This document shows, one piece after another, positions 54,138 through 63,482 of a stretch of 64,000 nucleotides of DNA. Position 1 is the first letter of the stretch. Each line of letters begins with the position of its first letter. Both the position numbers and the translations under genes were made by a program. The notes beneath the pieces were generated by a model. The model was not told the DNA's origin and did not search any database. It saw nothing but the letters and a program-made list of their open reading frames with translations. This stretch comes from Pseudomonadota bacterium. Its GTDB lineage: Bacteria > Pseudomonadota > Gammaproteobacteria > Acidithiobacillales > Acidithiobacillaceae. The stretch is from NCBI GenBank assembly GCA_021821885.1, contig JAKARO010000006.1, positions 1 through 64,000 on the forward strand. Direction: 5' to 3'.

Positions 54138-54568
54138 CAGGTCCCGAGCCGTCGGGCCTGCCAGCAACCCCATGAAAATCCCAGCCAACCGAGGATCATG
54201 CACCCACCACCCAAGGGCACCAGAAGCACGACGGCATGGGTCCGGGCCAGCACCGAAACATACAGCCCCCCACCAAAACAGAGGATCCCCGTCACCATCA
54301 GCAGTCCGGAGCCAATCCAGACCCGCCGCTTTCCCCATACCCCCATGGCCAGGCCCAGAAGTACAAGTCCAATGCCGTCGAGCATCTGGAAACGGTTGGC
54401 AATCTGGTAGATGCGATAGGCATGCCGGGAAAACTCCCGGGATACCACATGGTCCCCGGCAGCGGCCATCATGACGGCCGTACTGCAGGCCAGCGCACCC
54501 AGCGCAGCGAAAATGGCTCCCCAAGAACGCCCTGTGGACTGCTCCTCTCCGGTCATTTCCTTCTCCAT
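54134..54568 (-). CDS. DUF423 small membrane protein
   Basis: The protein of about 144 residues has four membrane helices and the family pattern GAIFAALGALACSTAVMMAAAGDH...HAYRIYQIANRFQMLDGIGLVLLG. The real start is MEKEMTGEE behind GGGAAG; the ORF-track extension is antisense to the epimerase gene. Function is unknown. Confidence 0.8.
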   Translation of the reverse strand: MEKEMTGEEQSTGRSWGAIFAALGALACSTAVMMAAAGDHVVSREFSRHAYRIYQIANRFQMLDGIGLVLLGLAMGVWGKRRVWIGSGLLMVTGILCFGGGLYVSVLARTHAVVLLVPLGGGCMILGWLGFSWGCWQARRLGTC

Positions 54569-54675
54569 GGACTTCCCAAAAAAAAGCCCATCTTTCCACA
54601 AATGGGTTCCATAGCCAAAGCCTACTGGCCCTATGTTATGCTTCCCCCAAAAGCTAGGGACAGGGGAGAACCACC

Positions 54676-55731
54676 ATGCCGATCCATCGCATCGCCATTC
54701 TTGGCGGCACCGGCTTCGTCGGACGCCATCTGGCGGAAAGGCTTTGCCAGGATGGGCACCACGTGCGGGTACTGACCCGCAATCGCGAGCGGCACCGGGA
54801 AGACCTGCTGGTGCTCCCCGGTCTTGAGCTGGTCCAGACCGACGTGCACGATGCCGCCGCATTTGAAAAGCAGATTGCGGATCGGGATGTAGTCATCAAC
54901 CTGGTCGGGATCCTGAACGAGCGTGTCCCCGGACGCACCGATTTCCCCCCCGGACGTCACGGGGACTTCGAACGCAACCACATAGAACTGCCGCGGCTGG
55001 TCGCGAACACCTGCGCTCGGCTCGGGATCCGGCGTCTCCTGCATATGAGCGCACTGGGAGCCAGCCCCCTGGCACCCAGTGCCTATCTGCGGTCCAAGGG
55101 GATCGGCGAGGAAATCGTTCGCCAGGCTGGTGAGGATAGCGCCCGTCTGGGGCATTTTGCCTATCTTGATGGTCCCAAGCTGGTTTGGGGACGCGGCCTG
55201 TGGGTCACGGTATTCCGGCCATCGGTGATTTTTGGCGAAGGCGACAGCTTTTTTAACCGCTTTGCCAGTCTTCTGCGCCGTATACCCGGCGTCCTGCCAT
55301 TAGCGCAGGTGCAGGCCCGGATGCAGCCCGTCTGGGTGGAAGATGTGGTGGAGGCTTTCGCAAAGTCCATCGATAGCCGGTCAACATTCGGCAAGGCCTA
55401 CTGCCTCTGTGGCCCCAAGGTTTATACCCTGGGTGAACTGGTACGCTATACCCAGACTCTGACCGGCACCCACCGCCTTGTCGTCCCGGTCTGCGATTCC
55501 CTTGCTACCCTCCAGGCCTCGCTTCTGGAAAAACTGCCTGGAAAACTCCTGACCCGAGACAATCTCCGCTCCCTGTCCGTGGCCAGCACATGCAGTGGCA
55601 GCGACCTGGAACAGGCGTTCGGCCTGAAGCCCGCCTCTGTGGAAAGCATCGTTCCCACTTACCTCGGGCGGCAGGCAGATCGTGCAGGCCGTCTTTCGGA
55701 AATCCGCAACCGGCGGACAGCAGAACGCTAG
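54676..55731 (+). CDS. Complex I NDUFA9-like NAD(P)-binding protein (atypical SDR)
   Basis: The 351-residue protein starts IAILGGTGFVGRHLAERL (Rossmann GxxGxxG) and has the NDUFA9-subfamily features DVVINLVGILNE, HMSALGASPLAPSAYLRSKGIGE and VTVFRPSVIFGEGDSFFNRFA. Such proteins associate with or stabilise respiratory complex I, or act as epimerases/reductases. AGGGGAG precedes the ATG. Confidence 0.85.
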   Translation: MPIHRIAILGGTGFVGRHLAERLCQDGHHVRVLTRNRERHREDLLVLPGLELVQTDVHDAAAFEKQIADRDVVINLVGILNERVPGRTDFPPGRHGDFERNHIELPRLVANTCARLGIRRLLHMSALGASPLAPSAYLRSKGIGEEIVRQAGEDSARLGHFAYLDGPKLVWGRGLWVTVFRPSVIFGEGDSFFNRFASLLRRIPGVLPLAQVQARMQPVWVEDVVEAFAKSIDSRSTFGKAYCLCGPKVYTLGELVRYTQTLTGTHRLVVPVCDSLATLQASLLEKLPGKLLTRDNLRSLSVASTCSGSDLEQAFGLKPASVESIVPTYLGRQADRAGRLSEIRNRRTAER

Positions 55732-55769
55732 TCGCGGATCAGGGCTGTCCAGAAGGCGGCCGAACGGAA

Positions 55770-56144
55770 CTAGGCCTCTCTCTCCCTAGGATCCAATTCC
55801 TGCAGTACGGCCTCAAGACCCCTGCGGGCCCGCAGGTCCCCCTGGTGGGCAGCGGCACGGAAGAGCTCACAGGCATAGGCCAGATTGCGCTCCAGCCCAT
55901 GTCCCTGGTAAAACATGAGGCCAAGATTGAACTGCGCGGACGCATCTCCCTGATCGGCCGCGGCACTGTACCAGCGCGCGGCTTGCAGGAAATCCTGAGG
56001 AACCCCCTGCCCTTCAGCGCATTTCACCCCCATATTGAACTGGGCAACCGGATCGCCGGCCTGGGCGCGGGCAAGCAGAAGATCATGGCTATCCCGCAGC
56101 CCGGCCATTTCCATGAGATCAATTTTTCCCGAACTACCTGACAT
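55770..56144 (-). CDS. Sel1-repeat (TPR-like) protein
   Basis: The 124-residue protein contains two to three Sel1 repeats (DPVAQFNMGVKCAEGQGVPQD and DASAQFNLGLMFYQGHGLERN). There is no signal peptide, so it is probably cytoplasmic and used for protein contacts. It follows opgH by 30 bp and may be the last gene of the glucan operon. Confidence 0.83.
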   Translation of the reverse strand: MSGSSGKIDLMEMAGLRDSHDLLLARAQAGDPVAQFNMGVKCAEGQGVPQDFLQAARWYSAAADQGDASAQFNLGLMFYQGHGLERNLAYACELFRAAAHQGDLRARRGLEAVLQELDPREREA

Positions 56145-56174
56145 CTTTGTTCCTCCTGCATTTCCTGGAGGGTT

Positions 56175-58232
56175 TCAGCTCCGAGAAACTCCCGGAATCC
56201 CCCACGCGGCGGACTTGTCCGGGTCGGACAGGGACCAGACGGCCCGGTGCAAGGCTAACATGGACTGGCGGTCGCTCAGGAGTATGTTCCGTTCCCGCCG
56301 GGACAGTTCCTGGGGACCAAGAGTCAGGGCCTTGTGGCAGAGTCCGGCACTGATGCGCCAGAGCCCGGAGCGGTTCCGCTGCAGACCTGCATGCACTGCG
56401 TTAAAATGGGGATCGACCACGGCATGAATGAAAGGATCTCCCGCCAGCTGTGGAAGAAAATCCACATGTTCCCGGGCCAGTTCGCGCAGTTCCTGGGGCT
56501 GGTGGACTTCCTCCGGAATAACGAACAGTCCCCAGCTGCGTGCCCTGCGCCCCCAGGCCGGCCGGCTCGTCAGGACCGCCAGCGGAACCGAGGCGGCTAG
56601 GCCACCAAAGATCGGCAGCAGCCAGGCATAATGCCAGAATCCCAGATATGGTTTCAGAAAAATCACAAAAACCGCACTGGCAAGCGTACAGAAACCAAAC
56701 GTCTGCCACGCGGATTTCCAGCTGGTTTCCTCATCACCCCGTACCTGGGCTCCCCAATGAACACCACGGCCGCGCAGGGTCTGGATGACGAAAAGACTAT
56801 GAAAGACCATGCGCACGGGAGCCAGCAGCACAGAGACCAGACTTTCCAGAAACAGGCTGGCGGAAAGTCCGGCCGCACCACCGAAGCTGCGGCTCTCGCC
56901 ACGCAGCAGCACCCAGAGCATGGCAAGGATTTTTGGGCCCACCAGAAAGACGGCCGTGATGGCAAAAATCCAGACTGGCAGGGGATTGCTGGCAGAATAC
57001 TGGAAGACAGACAGGGATTCCCCAATACCGGGCCCCCTCCGGAAATGCCAGGAAGCCAGTGCACCCAAGATGAGAAATAGTCCCCACAGGGGTGCTGCCA
57101 GGAAGGACATGGCACCATTGACAAACAGGTAACGGTGGGCCGAACGCAGGCCATCTGCAGCCAGCAGGCGCAGATGCTGGAGATTGCCCTGGGCCCAGCG
57201 CCGGTCCCGCTTCAGGTCATCAATGAGTGTGGGGGGAACCTCTTCCCAGCTTCCGGGCAGGCTGGGAAGAAACCATACTTCCCAGCCTGCCCGGGCCATG
57301 AGGGAGGCCTCGACAAAATCATGGCTTAGCAGCTGTCCCCCGAGGGGAGGCTTTCCCGGGAGCACCGGGAGAGCGCAGAATTCGGTAAATGGCGCCACCC
57401 GCAGCATGGCGTTGTGCCCGATAAAATGCCCGTCGCCCAACTGCCAGAATCGCAGCCCCATACTGAAGAGGGGACCATACAGCTGTTGCGCAAATTGCTG
57501 GATGCGCGCATAGAGGGTTTCACGGTTCACCGCAACCGGCTGGGTCTGGAGGATGCCCACATGCGGATTGCCCTCCATCATCTCCAGCATCCGGTATAGG
57601 GTTTCCCCCTGCATAACGCTGTCGGCGTCCAGTACAACCATATATTCGTACTTGCTGCCCCAGCGACGGCAGAAATCAGCAACATTTCCGCTCTTGGCAT
57701 GGTTGTTGACCGGCCGGCGGCGGTAGTGAATACGGCCGAAAGCATCCAGGTGCCGGCAGAGGGCAGACCAGGCCTGCTCTTCCTGGAGCCAGACCGCAGG
57801 ATCCCGCGTGTCGCTCAGCAGAAAAAAGTCAAAATGCTGGAGGGCGCCGGCCCGCTGCAGGGAACGGTAGGTGGACTGCAGCCCTGCGAACACGCGTTCC
57901 ACATCCTCATTGTATATGGGCATCAGGATTGCTACGCGTGCATCCGCCCTCGGGGGAACCAGGTGCTGTTCAGGGCATCCTGGGGCTGTATCGGGGCGTC
58001 CCCGGAGCAGCAGCAGGAAACCGACCAGGGCGGTCCAGAAACCGGCTGAAATCCAGGCAAAAAGCAGCACGAAAATCACGAGGGTCACGATTTCCAGCCA
58101 TAGGGGAAGAAACCGGTCGAGAAAACTCTGCAGAAGAAGCCCCAGACCTGCAGCAGGCAGTACGATCAGGGCCGTGAGCCAGCGTCGCCGGCTCTGGCTG
58201 AACACCTCCCAGTACCTGGGGGAAATCTTCAC
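56175..58232 (-). CDS. opgH: Osmoregulated periplasmic glucan glucosyltransferase OpgH (MdoH)
   Basis: The 685-residue inner-membrane glycosyltransferase family 2 protein has IYNEDVERVFAGLQSTYRSL, DADSVMQGETLYRM and DDLKRDRRWAQGNLQH (QxxRW-like). It polymerises and exports the beta-1,2-glucan backbone from UDP-glucose. The GTG start at 58232 has GGAGGGG upstream and overlaps the preceding stop as GTGA. It is shorter than E. coli OpgH, lacking the long N-terminal cytoplasmic region that also inhibits FtsZ. Confidence 0.92.
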   Translation of the reverse strand: MKISPRYWEVFSQSRRRWLTALIVLPAAGLGLLLQSFLDRFLPLWLEIVTLVIFVLLFAWISAGFWTALVGFLLLLRGRPDTAPGCPEQHLVPPRADARVAILMPIYNEDVERVFAGLQSTYRSLQRAGALQHFDFFLLSDTRDPAVWLQEEQAWSALCRHLDAFGRIHYRRRPVNNHAKSGNVADFCRRWGSKYEYMVVLDADSVMQGETLYRMLEMMEGNPHVGILQTQPVAVNRETLYARIQQFAQQLYGPLFSMGLRFWQLGDGHFIGHNAMLRVAPFTEFCALPVLPGKPPLGGQLLSHDFVEASLMARAGWEVWFLPSLPGSWEEVPPTLIDDLKRDRRWAQGNLQHLRLLAADGLRSAHRYLFVNGAMSFLAAPLWGLFLILGALASWHFRRGPGIGESLSVFQYSASNPLPVWIFAITAVFLVGPKILAMLWVLLRGESRSFGGAAGLSASLFLESLVSVLLAPVRMVFHSLFVIQTLRGRGVHWGAQVRGDEETSWKSAWQTFGFCTLASAVFVIFLKPYLGFWHYAWLLPIFGGLAASVPLAVLTSRPAWGRRARSWGLFVIPEEVHQPQELRELAREHVDFLPQLAGDPFIHAVVDPHFNAVHAGLQRNRSGLWRISAGLCHKALTLGPQELSRRERNILLSDRQSMLALHRAVWSLSDPDKSAAWGIPGVSRS

Positions 58233-58741
58233 CGTACCCCTCCCTGGAAAGCGGCGGCAGCCCGGCTCTTCCGCCACAGGCTACGTACATGCTGCCAAAC
58301 CCTGGTTCCGGCCGCAGGCAGGGATCTTTCCATGGGCCGGGAGGCCATGGAACTGCGCTTGGGAATGGGCTGGCAGCGCTCCCGGAGCCAGCGCGAAGGC
58401 ACGGACTCTGGATCTGCATGGGCGGCATTTCCCAGGGAGAGTGCCAGGCGGGTTTCCAGCTCATCCCCGCTACTAAGGGTGGCAAGGGCTTTCTGCAGCC
58501 CAGCAAAGGCCTGTGCCAGCAGGTCCTGCTCCTCTCCTCCTGGAGTGGCCCGGCCCAAATGGACCAGAATCTCGGATCTCAGCCACAGCCGTTGGGCATC
58601 GCTCAGCGCCATGCGCCCCAGATAGGCATCAATCCTTGCCATCACGGCCAGATGGACCACCGCAACGCCCTCCGCCTCTGTCTGGCTGTCGGCATTTCCC
58701 TGAAGCAGACAGGGCCCGTGTCCCCACTGGTCCGTATACAT
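58229..58741 (-). CDS. Unknown 170-residue protein between opgG and opgH
   Basis: The ATG follows the opgG TAA directly (TAAATG) and its stop overlaps the opgH start, so it is translated as part of the glucan operon. The sequence is mostly helical and hydrophilic, with a basic C-terminal third (SRPMERSLPAAGTRVWQHVRSLWRKSR). No signal peptide, membrane helix or known domain is seen. In most bacteria opgG and opgH are adjacent. It might stand in for the missing N-terminal cytoplasmic part of OpgH; this is speculation. Confidence 0.65.
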   Translation of the reverse strand: MYTDQWGHGPCLLQGNADSQTEAEGVAVVHLAVMARIDAYLGRMALSDAQRLWLRSEILVHLGRATPGGEEQDLLAQAFAGLQKALATLSSGDELETRLALSLGNAAHADPESVPSRWLRERCQPIPKRSSMASRPMERSLPAAGTRVWQHVRSLWRKSRAAAAFQGGVR

Positions 58742-60271
58742 TTAATGGCCTCCTTGCGCAGGATGCAGAAGATAGGTCCAGGTATCGGTTAATGCCTGGC
58801 CGTGAAGGCTGAGATAGCAGCGTAAATTGCTGGGAGTATTCCCTAGGGGCTGGACCCGGGCGATCACCCGCCAACAATGCCGTCCGGCATCCCACTCCAG
58901 CTTGCTGGACAGTACACGGGCCCCGTTGGCAGCTGTGAAATGCGCTGCAACCGGCATTTCACCGGGCAGACGGGTCAGTGCGCCGCCGCGGAAATCGATC
59001 ACAACCGTACGGATGCCGGGATTGTGCGTATCGTGCCCAAGAAAAGTAGCCTGGGGATGCCCAAAGGGTACCAGGTGCGAATTGTCCAGAAAGAAGCGGA
59101 CCGTGTAACTGAAATGGTAAGCGGTGCGGGGCTTGGGGGCATGGTCTGGAACCCAGAACGCCACGATGTTGTCCATGTTGGGATTATTGGTAGGCAACTC
59201 AACCAGCTGGACCTGCCCCTTGCCCCAGTCTCCGTCGGGCTGGACCCAGACGCTGGTCCGCTTCTGGTATTGGGTAGTGATACCCTGGTAGGCGGAAAAA
59301 TGGCGGTTCTGCTGGATCAGTCCAAAACCTTCAGGGTGGTCCATTTCATAGGTGGTCGTCTGGGTATAGAGCGGATTATCCAGAGGGCGGGTAATCCATT
59401 CGCCGTTGCCGTTCGCCATGACCAGATCACTGGAATCGTGCTGGGCCGGATGCCAGTCGCCGGCAACCACTCCGCGGCCCTGTCCATGCCAGAACATGCT
59501 GGTCAGGGGGGCCAGTTCCAGCACCTGGACCGGCTTGCGCAGAAAAATTGTGGCCCGGACGTGGACCGCAGTACTTTTTCCCGGAACAATGTCAAATCGG
59601 TAGGCACCAGTCACCGCGGAACTATCCATGAGGGCATATACCTTCATGCTGTTTTTTCCCGGGCCCGGTTTCTCCAGCCATACATGCCGGAAATAGGGAA
59701 AGATTTCGCCAGACGGCTGGGCCGTATTGATCCCGATCCCGCGCGCGGACGTACCATAAATTCCTCCCTGTCCCACGGCACGAAAGTAGGTGCCACCAAG
59801 AAAGGAAATAAATTCATTGTGGTGTGGCGGGTTATCCAGGGGATAAAGCAGACGGAATCCGGCGTAGCCGAGATTCTTGGGAAGCCCCTGCGGATGCAGG
59901 CTGCCAAACGTAAAATTCTGGAGACGGAAGAGGACCGGACGCACCTTGCTATCCACAATCTCAGAAATTTTCTCGGGCCGAGGGAAAAACCGGCCCGGCA
60001 GATAGAACTGGACCCGAAAATTCCCGCGACTCGTGGACCAGTAGGGATTCACGTCCTGAATCTCACCATATTGCGCTGGACCCAGGTGTTTCAGGAATGC
60101 GGGGATACGGGGCATCCTTGCATCATAGGGTTCCCGCGCCAAATGGCCTGCCCTTTTCTCCAGCGCAGAAAAATGGAAGGTCTCGGCAGGTGCCTGGACA
60201 AACCCAGACAGGGCCATGGCTGCGGCAGTGATGGCCACACGGTAACGGAAATTTGGCGGAAATTTTTTCAT
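58742..60271 (-). CDS. opgG: Glucan biosynthesis protein OpgG (MdoG)
   Basis: The 509-residue periplasmic protein starts at MKKFPPNFRYRVAITAAAMALSG with a Sec signal peptide cleaved near VQAPA-ET. The ORF-track start (TTG, three codons earlier) is less likely. Family features include FHFSALEKRAGHLA, RPLDNPLYTQTT and DFRGGALTRLP. OpgG is needed for glucan branching and periplasmic release. It is the first gene of the opg operon. Confidence 0.92.
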   Translation of the reverse strand: MKKFPPNFRYRVAITAAAMALSGFVQAPAETFHFSALEKRAGHLAREPYDARMPRIPAFLKHLGPAQYGEIQDVNPYWSTSRGNFRVQFYLPGRFFPRPEKISEIVDSKVRPVLFRLQNFTFGSLHPQGLPKNLGYAGFRLLYPLDNPPHHNEFISFLGGTYFRAVGQGGIYGTSARGIGINTAQPSGEIFPYFRHVWLEKPGPGKNSMKVYALMDSSAVTGAYRFDIVPGKSTAVHVRATIFLRKPVQVLELAPLTSMFWHGQGRGVVAGDWHPAQHDSSDLVMANGNGEWITRPLDNPLYTQTTTYEMDHPEGFGLIQQNRHFSAYQGITTQYQKRTSVWVQPDGDWGKGQVQLVELPTNNPNMDNIVAFWVPDHAPKPRTAYHFSYTVRFFLDNSHLVPFGHPQATFLGHDTHNPGIRTVVIDFRGGALTRLPGEMPVAAHFTAANGARVLSSKLEWDAGRHCWRVIARVQPLGNTPSNLRCYLSLHGQALTDTWTYLLHPAQGGH

Positions 60272-60632
60272 GCCTACCAAAAAGCAAAAGATGTGCCAAA
60301 ATCCAACTAGCTGTTTTTGTTTTATTTATTTGTATTTATGCCGAAAGGCTGTCGCTACTCCCCGACGCAGGCAGGGACTTTTTGGGAAGAGAGGTCGCCG
60401 GGATCCCTCTTCCTGGATACAGTTATGGAAGAAATTCCACAGGAAAAGCTAATCTTTTCATATTGCTTAACAGCCGGTAATTTTTTGCCGGGTCTAACCC
60501 GGGAGGCGATGTTTTCTTTCTTTCCCGCAGAATCTTCCCCTTCCCTTCTGTCGCCAGTCTGCGACAGAAAAGGGGAATGTGCCGGGAACAGGGACAGAAT
60601 GGGGCAGGATAGCCCCATAGGCATATGGTGGC
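60272..60632. other. 360-bp non-coding gap upstream of opgG
   Basis: No credible gene is seen. The segment near 60310-60345 is very AT-rich (TTTTGTTTTATTTATTTG) and probably contains the opgG promoter. CCGGGT-CTA-ACCCGG near 60484-60498 and the hairpin at 60546-60569 are the only structures noted. Confidence 0.5.
60546..60569. other. 9-bp hairpin downstream of the small membrane protein gene
   Basis: TTCTGTCGC and GCGACAGAA are perfectly inverted around CAGTCT, about 65 bp after the stop of the minus-strand gene at 60633. Neither side has a U-tract, so termination is uncertain. Confidence 0.45.
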
Positions 60633-60893
60633 CTAGCCGTTCGCGTCCAGATGGTTTCCGATAATGGAAAGGACTGGAAGCAGCATGATAAACAGCACGA
60701 AAATCAGGGAAAAACTGGAAAGGAGGACCGCAATCCAGAAATCAAACGCCATGAGAAAATAGGCACTCGCACCTATCCAGACCAGAAAGCAGGCCGCCAG
60801 AAGTAGCCAGAACCAGTGCCGGACCCCGGCCAGACGGGGAGCCTGAATAAACGGGTAAATCACCTGCCTGTTCCGGTTTTCTGCGTCTTCCAT
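60633..60893 (-). CDS. Small two-helix membrane protein of unknown function
   Basis: The 86-residue protein starts at MEDAENRNRQ with GGGAGG 8 nt upstream, and has two hydrophobic helices (WFWLLLAACFLVWIGASAYFL and FWIAVLLSSFSLIFVLFIMLLP). The layout resembles DUF485-type small membrane proteins, but no motif confirms it. It lies 21 bp after the secreted protein gene and is probably co-transcribed with it. Confidence 0.65.
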   Translation of the reverse strand: MEDAENRNRQVIYPFIQAPRLAGVRHWFWLLLAACFLVWIGASAYFLMAFDFWIAVLLSSFSLIFVLFIMLLPVLSIIGNHLDANG

Positions 60894-60914
60894 GGCCAAT
60901 GCCTCCCAGAATTT

Positions 60915-61646
60915 CTAGTGCGGACCAAAACCCCGGGGTCCCCCAAGGCCACCCGGACCCTGTCCATGACCTCCTGTGCCTGGATGGGGATGGAAGTTTC
61001 CCCCTGGCCTGGGGTACCCAGGCTGCCCCCGGTTTCCGCCCTGCGGGCCATACCGCTGATGCCCATGGCCGTACCCCTGATACCCTTGGCCATATCCCTG
61101 CATGGGGGGATGTCCACCTCCAAACCGGGGCGCGGGACTCACCTCCTGCCGGGGGCCATAACCCTGCATAGGCTGCTGGTAATAGCCGTCCATGCCCTGT
61201 CTGCCTTCTCCAGGGCCCCCGTATCCCGGACCTGGCCGATACCTGCGGTCGGCCCGGAAATGGCGCCAATGGGGATCATGGCGGTAGTGTTCCATATCCC
61301 CCTGAAGTTTCGGCCATTCGCCAGGCCGCCAGCCCTGAAGGGCTGGCGGCGGTACCCCAATGGGGCGCCAGGGTCCGCGGAAATCCGGCCCGGCATACCA
61401 GCGGCCTCCATACAGATAATAGTAACTGGACCCATAGTAAAAAATGGGGTACGAGGAACCGTAGGCGGCATACATGCCGAGTCCTGGCACCCAGAACATG
61501 GAAGGCGGAGCGACCATGGTAGGACCATAAAGCGGAGGATTGCCCAGGTTAAGCTGGATGCTAAAGGGCAGCCCATCATCGGCCCGTGCCACACCACCCA
61601 TTGTCAGCAGCACCGTGAGTGCTGCCAGAAAAGTCTCTTTCGTCAT
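60915..61646 (-). CDS. Secreted Gly/Pro/Tyr-rich protein
   Basis: The 243-residue protein has a Sec signal peptide (MTKETFLAALTVLLTMGGVARA-DD). A Tyr-rich core (YGSSYPIFYYGSSYYYLYGGRWY, then GPDFRGPWRPIGVPPPAL) resembles a small domain common in uncharacterised periplasmic proteins. A long Gly/Pro/His/Gln-rich tail with repeated QGYGQGYQGYGHGHQ follows. It is likely periplasmic or extracellular and disordered in its second half; function unknown. Confidence 0.7.
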   Translation of the reverse strand: MTKETFLAALTVLLTMGGVARADDGLPFSIQLNLGNPPLYGPTMVAPPSMFWVPGLGMYAAYGSSYPIFYYGSSYYYLYGGRWYAGPDFRGPWRPIGVPPPALQGWRPGEWPKLQGDMEHYRHDPHWRHFRADRRYRPGPGYGGPGEGRQGMDGYYQQPMQGYGPRQEVSPAPRFGGGHPPMQGYGQGYQGYGHGHQRYGPQGGNRGQPGYPRPGGNFHPHPGTGGHGQGPGGLGGPRGFGPH

Positions 61647-61864
61647 AAGGGTAGTCTCCGCCTCCTGGTACCATGGGAGAGAGAAAAACAGCCACAGCCG
61701 CCTCCCGTTTTCCTGACTTTATGATCCGCCGTACAGGCCAGACCAGTCAACACATTGCAACGCAATGACAAGAAGGAAAAAATGGAAATTCATGTATCTA
61801 CGAAACCAGAATCTGGCAGGGTCCGTCAGAAGGCTCAGTCTGTCACATTCGGGTTCCAGGAATC

Positions 61865-62800
61865 TCAGGGGTGGGCGGCAATATAGACGTCAGCCAGCTC
61901 ACCGGGGTACAGGTGCAGATTTTTAGGAGGGGAAAACCGGAACAGGATGGGAAGCACCCGTACATCCACTTTTTCTGTCCGCTGGTTGGACAGCTCGATT
62001 TTAGGCACCACATAGGGCTGGATCCGGACAAATTTCAGAGGGATGGAGACGCCCGGAGCGCCACGGATGAACATCGTCGCGTCAATCCGGGCAGATACCG
62101 GCAGTCTCGGGACGAGAATTTCATCCAGGTAGGCCTGGACCTCCAGTTCCGGGCTTTTTTCTCCCATAACCACTACCGGATTCATGCCCTGGCTGTAGGT
62201 ACCATAAATTCCCTGGGGAGAGGCATAGGCACCGGCCGCTGTCCCTCCTGCCCTAAGGATAGTTCCGCTGACCGGGGCATCCACCTGGTACAGCGCCAGC
62301 CGGTCCTGGTCTGCCATCAGGGTCCGGACCGCAACCTGAAGATTTTCCCGGGCAATCCGCAGGTTGTCCCTGGCACTGACGACCGTTATGCGGCTCACGG
62401 AACGGGGATCCAGCCGTACTTCCTGCTGGAGAAAATCCAGCTGGTGGCGCTGATAGGCAAGAGATGCCCTGGCCGCGCCGATTCTGGCCCTGTCTTCGGC
62501 CACTACCCCCTTCTCAACGGAATCATCAAGCGCAAACAGTGGGGCTCCCTTTACGACCATCTCGCCATTGTGGACAAATACTTTTGTGACTGTCCCGCCA
62601 ACCTCTGGATAGATGTTGATGTTTTCACCATTCTTCTGTGTGCTCTGGATGATCCCCTCCGCATAGATGCCATCCCGGTAGGGATTCCGGCTGGGAGCCA
62701 GGGGAGCGGCAGCGGCCGGTTTCTGGTGGTAGAGATAGGCACTTACGATCCCGGCCACGATGCCAAGAAAGGCCACGGCAAACAGAAGACGTTTTTTCAT
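61865..62800 (-). CDS. HlyD/MacA-type periplasmic adaptor of an ABC exporter
   Basis: The 311-residue membrane-fusion protein has an N-terminal anchor (LLFAVAFLGIVAGIVSAYLYH), lipoyl half-motifs YPEVGGTVTKVFVHNGEMVVKGAPLF and VDAPVSGTILRAGG, a helical hairpin and a beta-barrel. It overlaps the ATPase gene by 4 bp. With the ATPase and FtsX-like permease it forms a MacAB-like or DevBCA-like exporter. No outer-membrane TolC gene is seen on this side of the window. Confidence 0.85.
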   Translation of the reverse strand: MKKRLLFAVAFLGIVAGIVSAYLYHQKPAAAAPLAPSRNPYRDGIYAEGIIQSTQKNGENINIYPEVGGTVTKVFVHNGEMVVKGAPLFALDDSVEKGVVAEDRARIGAARASLAYQRHQLDFLQQEVRLDPRSVSRITVVSARDNLRIARENLQVAVRTLMADQDRLALYQVDAPVSGTILRAGGTAAGAYASPQGIYGTYSQGMNPVVVMGEKSPELEVQAYLDEILVPRLPVSARIDATMFIRGAPGVSIPLKFVRIQPYVVPKIELSNQRTEKVDVRVLPILFRFSPPKNLHLYPGELADVYIAAHP

Positions 62801-63480
62801 GGGATCTTTTCCTGTTCACCGGTCATCTGGCCATCCTCCATACGAAGGATCCGCGAGGCAAATTCATATATACGTTCATCGTGCGTGACAATGATGATGG
62901 CACGCTGCCCGCTCAGAATATTGTCCCGGACAAAAGTAACAATCTTTTTCCCGGTATCCCCGTCCAGGGATGCGGTCGGCTCGTCAAAAATCAGCAGGTC
63001 CGGAGCTGCTACAATGGCGCGGGCGATAGCCACCCTCTGCTGCTCACCTCCACTAAGCTTCTTCGGGGACAGCCCCTCCCGGCTGGCCAGCCCCACGGCT
63101 TCCAGGGCCAGATGCGCCGCTTCCAGACCCTTTTCCCACCGTTCGCGCCGCAGCACCAAGGGAATGGCCACATTTTCGAGGGCCGACAGACGTGGAAAGA
63201 GGTGGTAGTCCTGAAAAACAAACCCTACCGTCCGCAGGCGAAAATCCGCCAAGGCATTGCTGTCCAGATTCCAGATATCTACACCATTGACCGTCACACT
63301 GCCGGAATCCGGGCGCAGAATCCCGGAAATAATGCTGAGCAGGGTGGTCTTTCCCGAACCGGAGGGGCCAACGATGTAAAGCATCTCGCCGTGGGCAACA
63401 GAAAAGCTCGCGTCGCGTACGGCACAGGTACGCGCGTGCCCCTCCCCAAACCACTTGCTGATATTATGGACTTCAATCAC
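62797..63480 (-). CDS. ABC exporter ATPase (MacB/LolD/DevA family)
   Basis: The 227-residue ATPase has Walker A GPSGSGKTT, Q-loop VFQDYHLFP, signature LSGGEQQRVAIARAI, Walker B LLIFDEPTASLD and His-switch VTHDE. It is a separate subunit rather than being fused to the permease as in MacB, so the DevA/LolD layout fits better. The permease gene ends 2 bp before its start. Confidence 0.9.
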   Translation of the reverse strand: MIEVHNISKWFGEGHARTCAVRDASFSVAHGEMLYIVGPSGSGKTTLLSIISGILRPDSGSVTVNGVDIWNLDSNALADFRLRTVGFVFQDYHLFPRLSALENVAIPLVLRRERWEKGLEAAHLALEAVGLASREGLSPKKLSGGEQQRVAIARAIVAAPDLLIFDEPTASLDGDTGKKIVTFVRDNILSGQRAIIIVTHDERIYEFASRILRMEDGQMTGEQEKIP

Positions 63481-63482
63481 GG

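Noticed and set aside
58877-60310. 477-codon plus-strand ORF
   Set aside because: It is antisense to opgG, with no recognisable family and no ribosome-binding site.
61871-63208. 445-codon plus-strand ORF
   Set aside because: Antisense to the exporter adaptor and ATPase, both of which show complete motifs.
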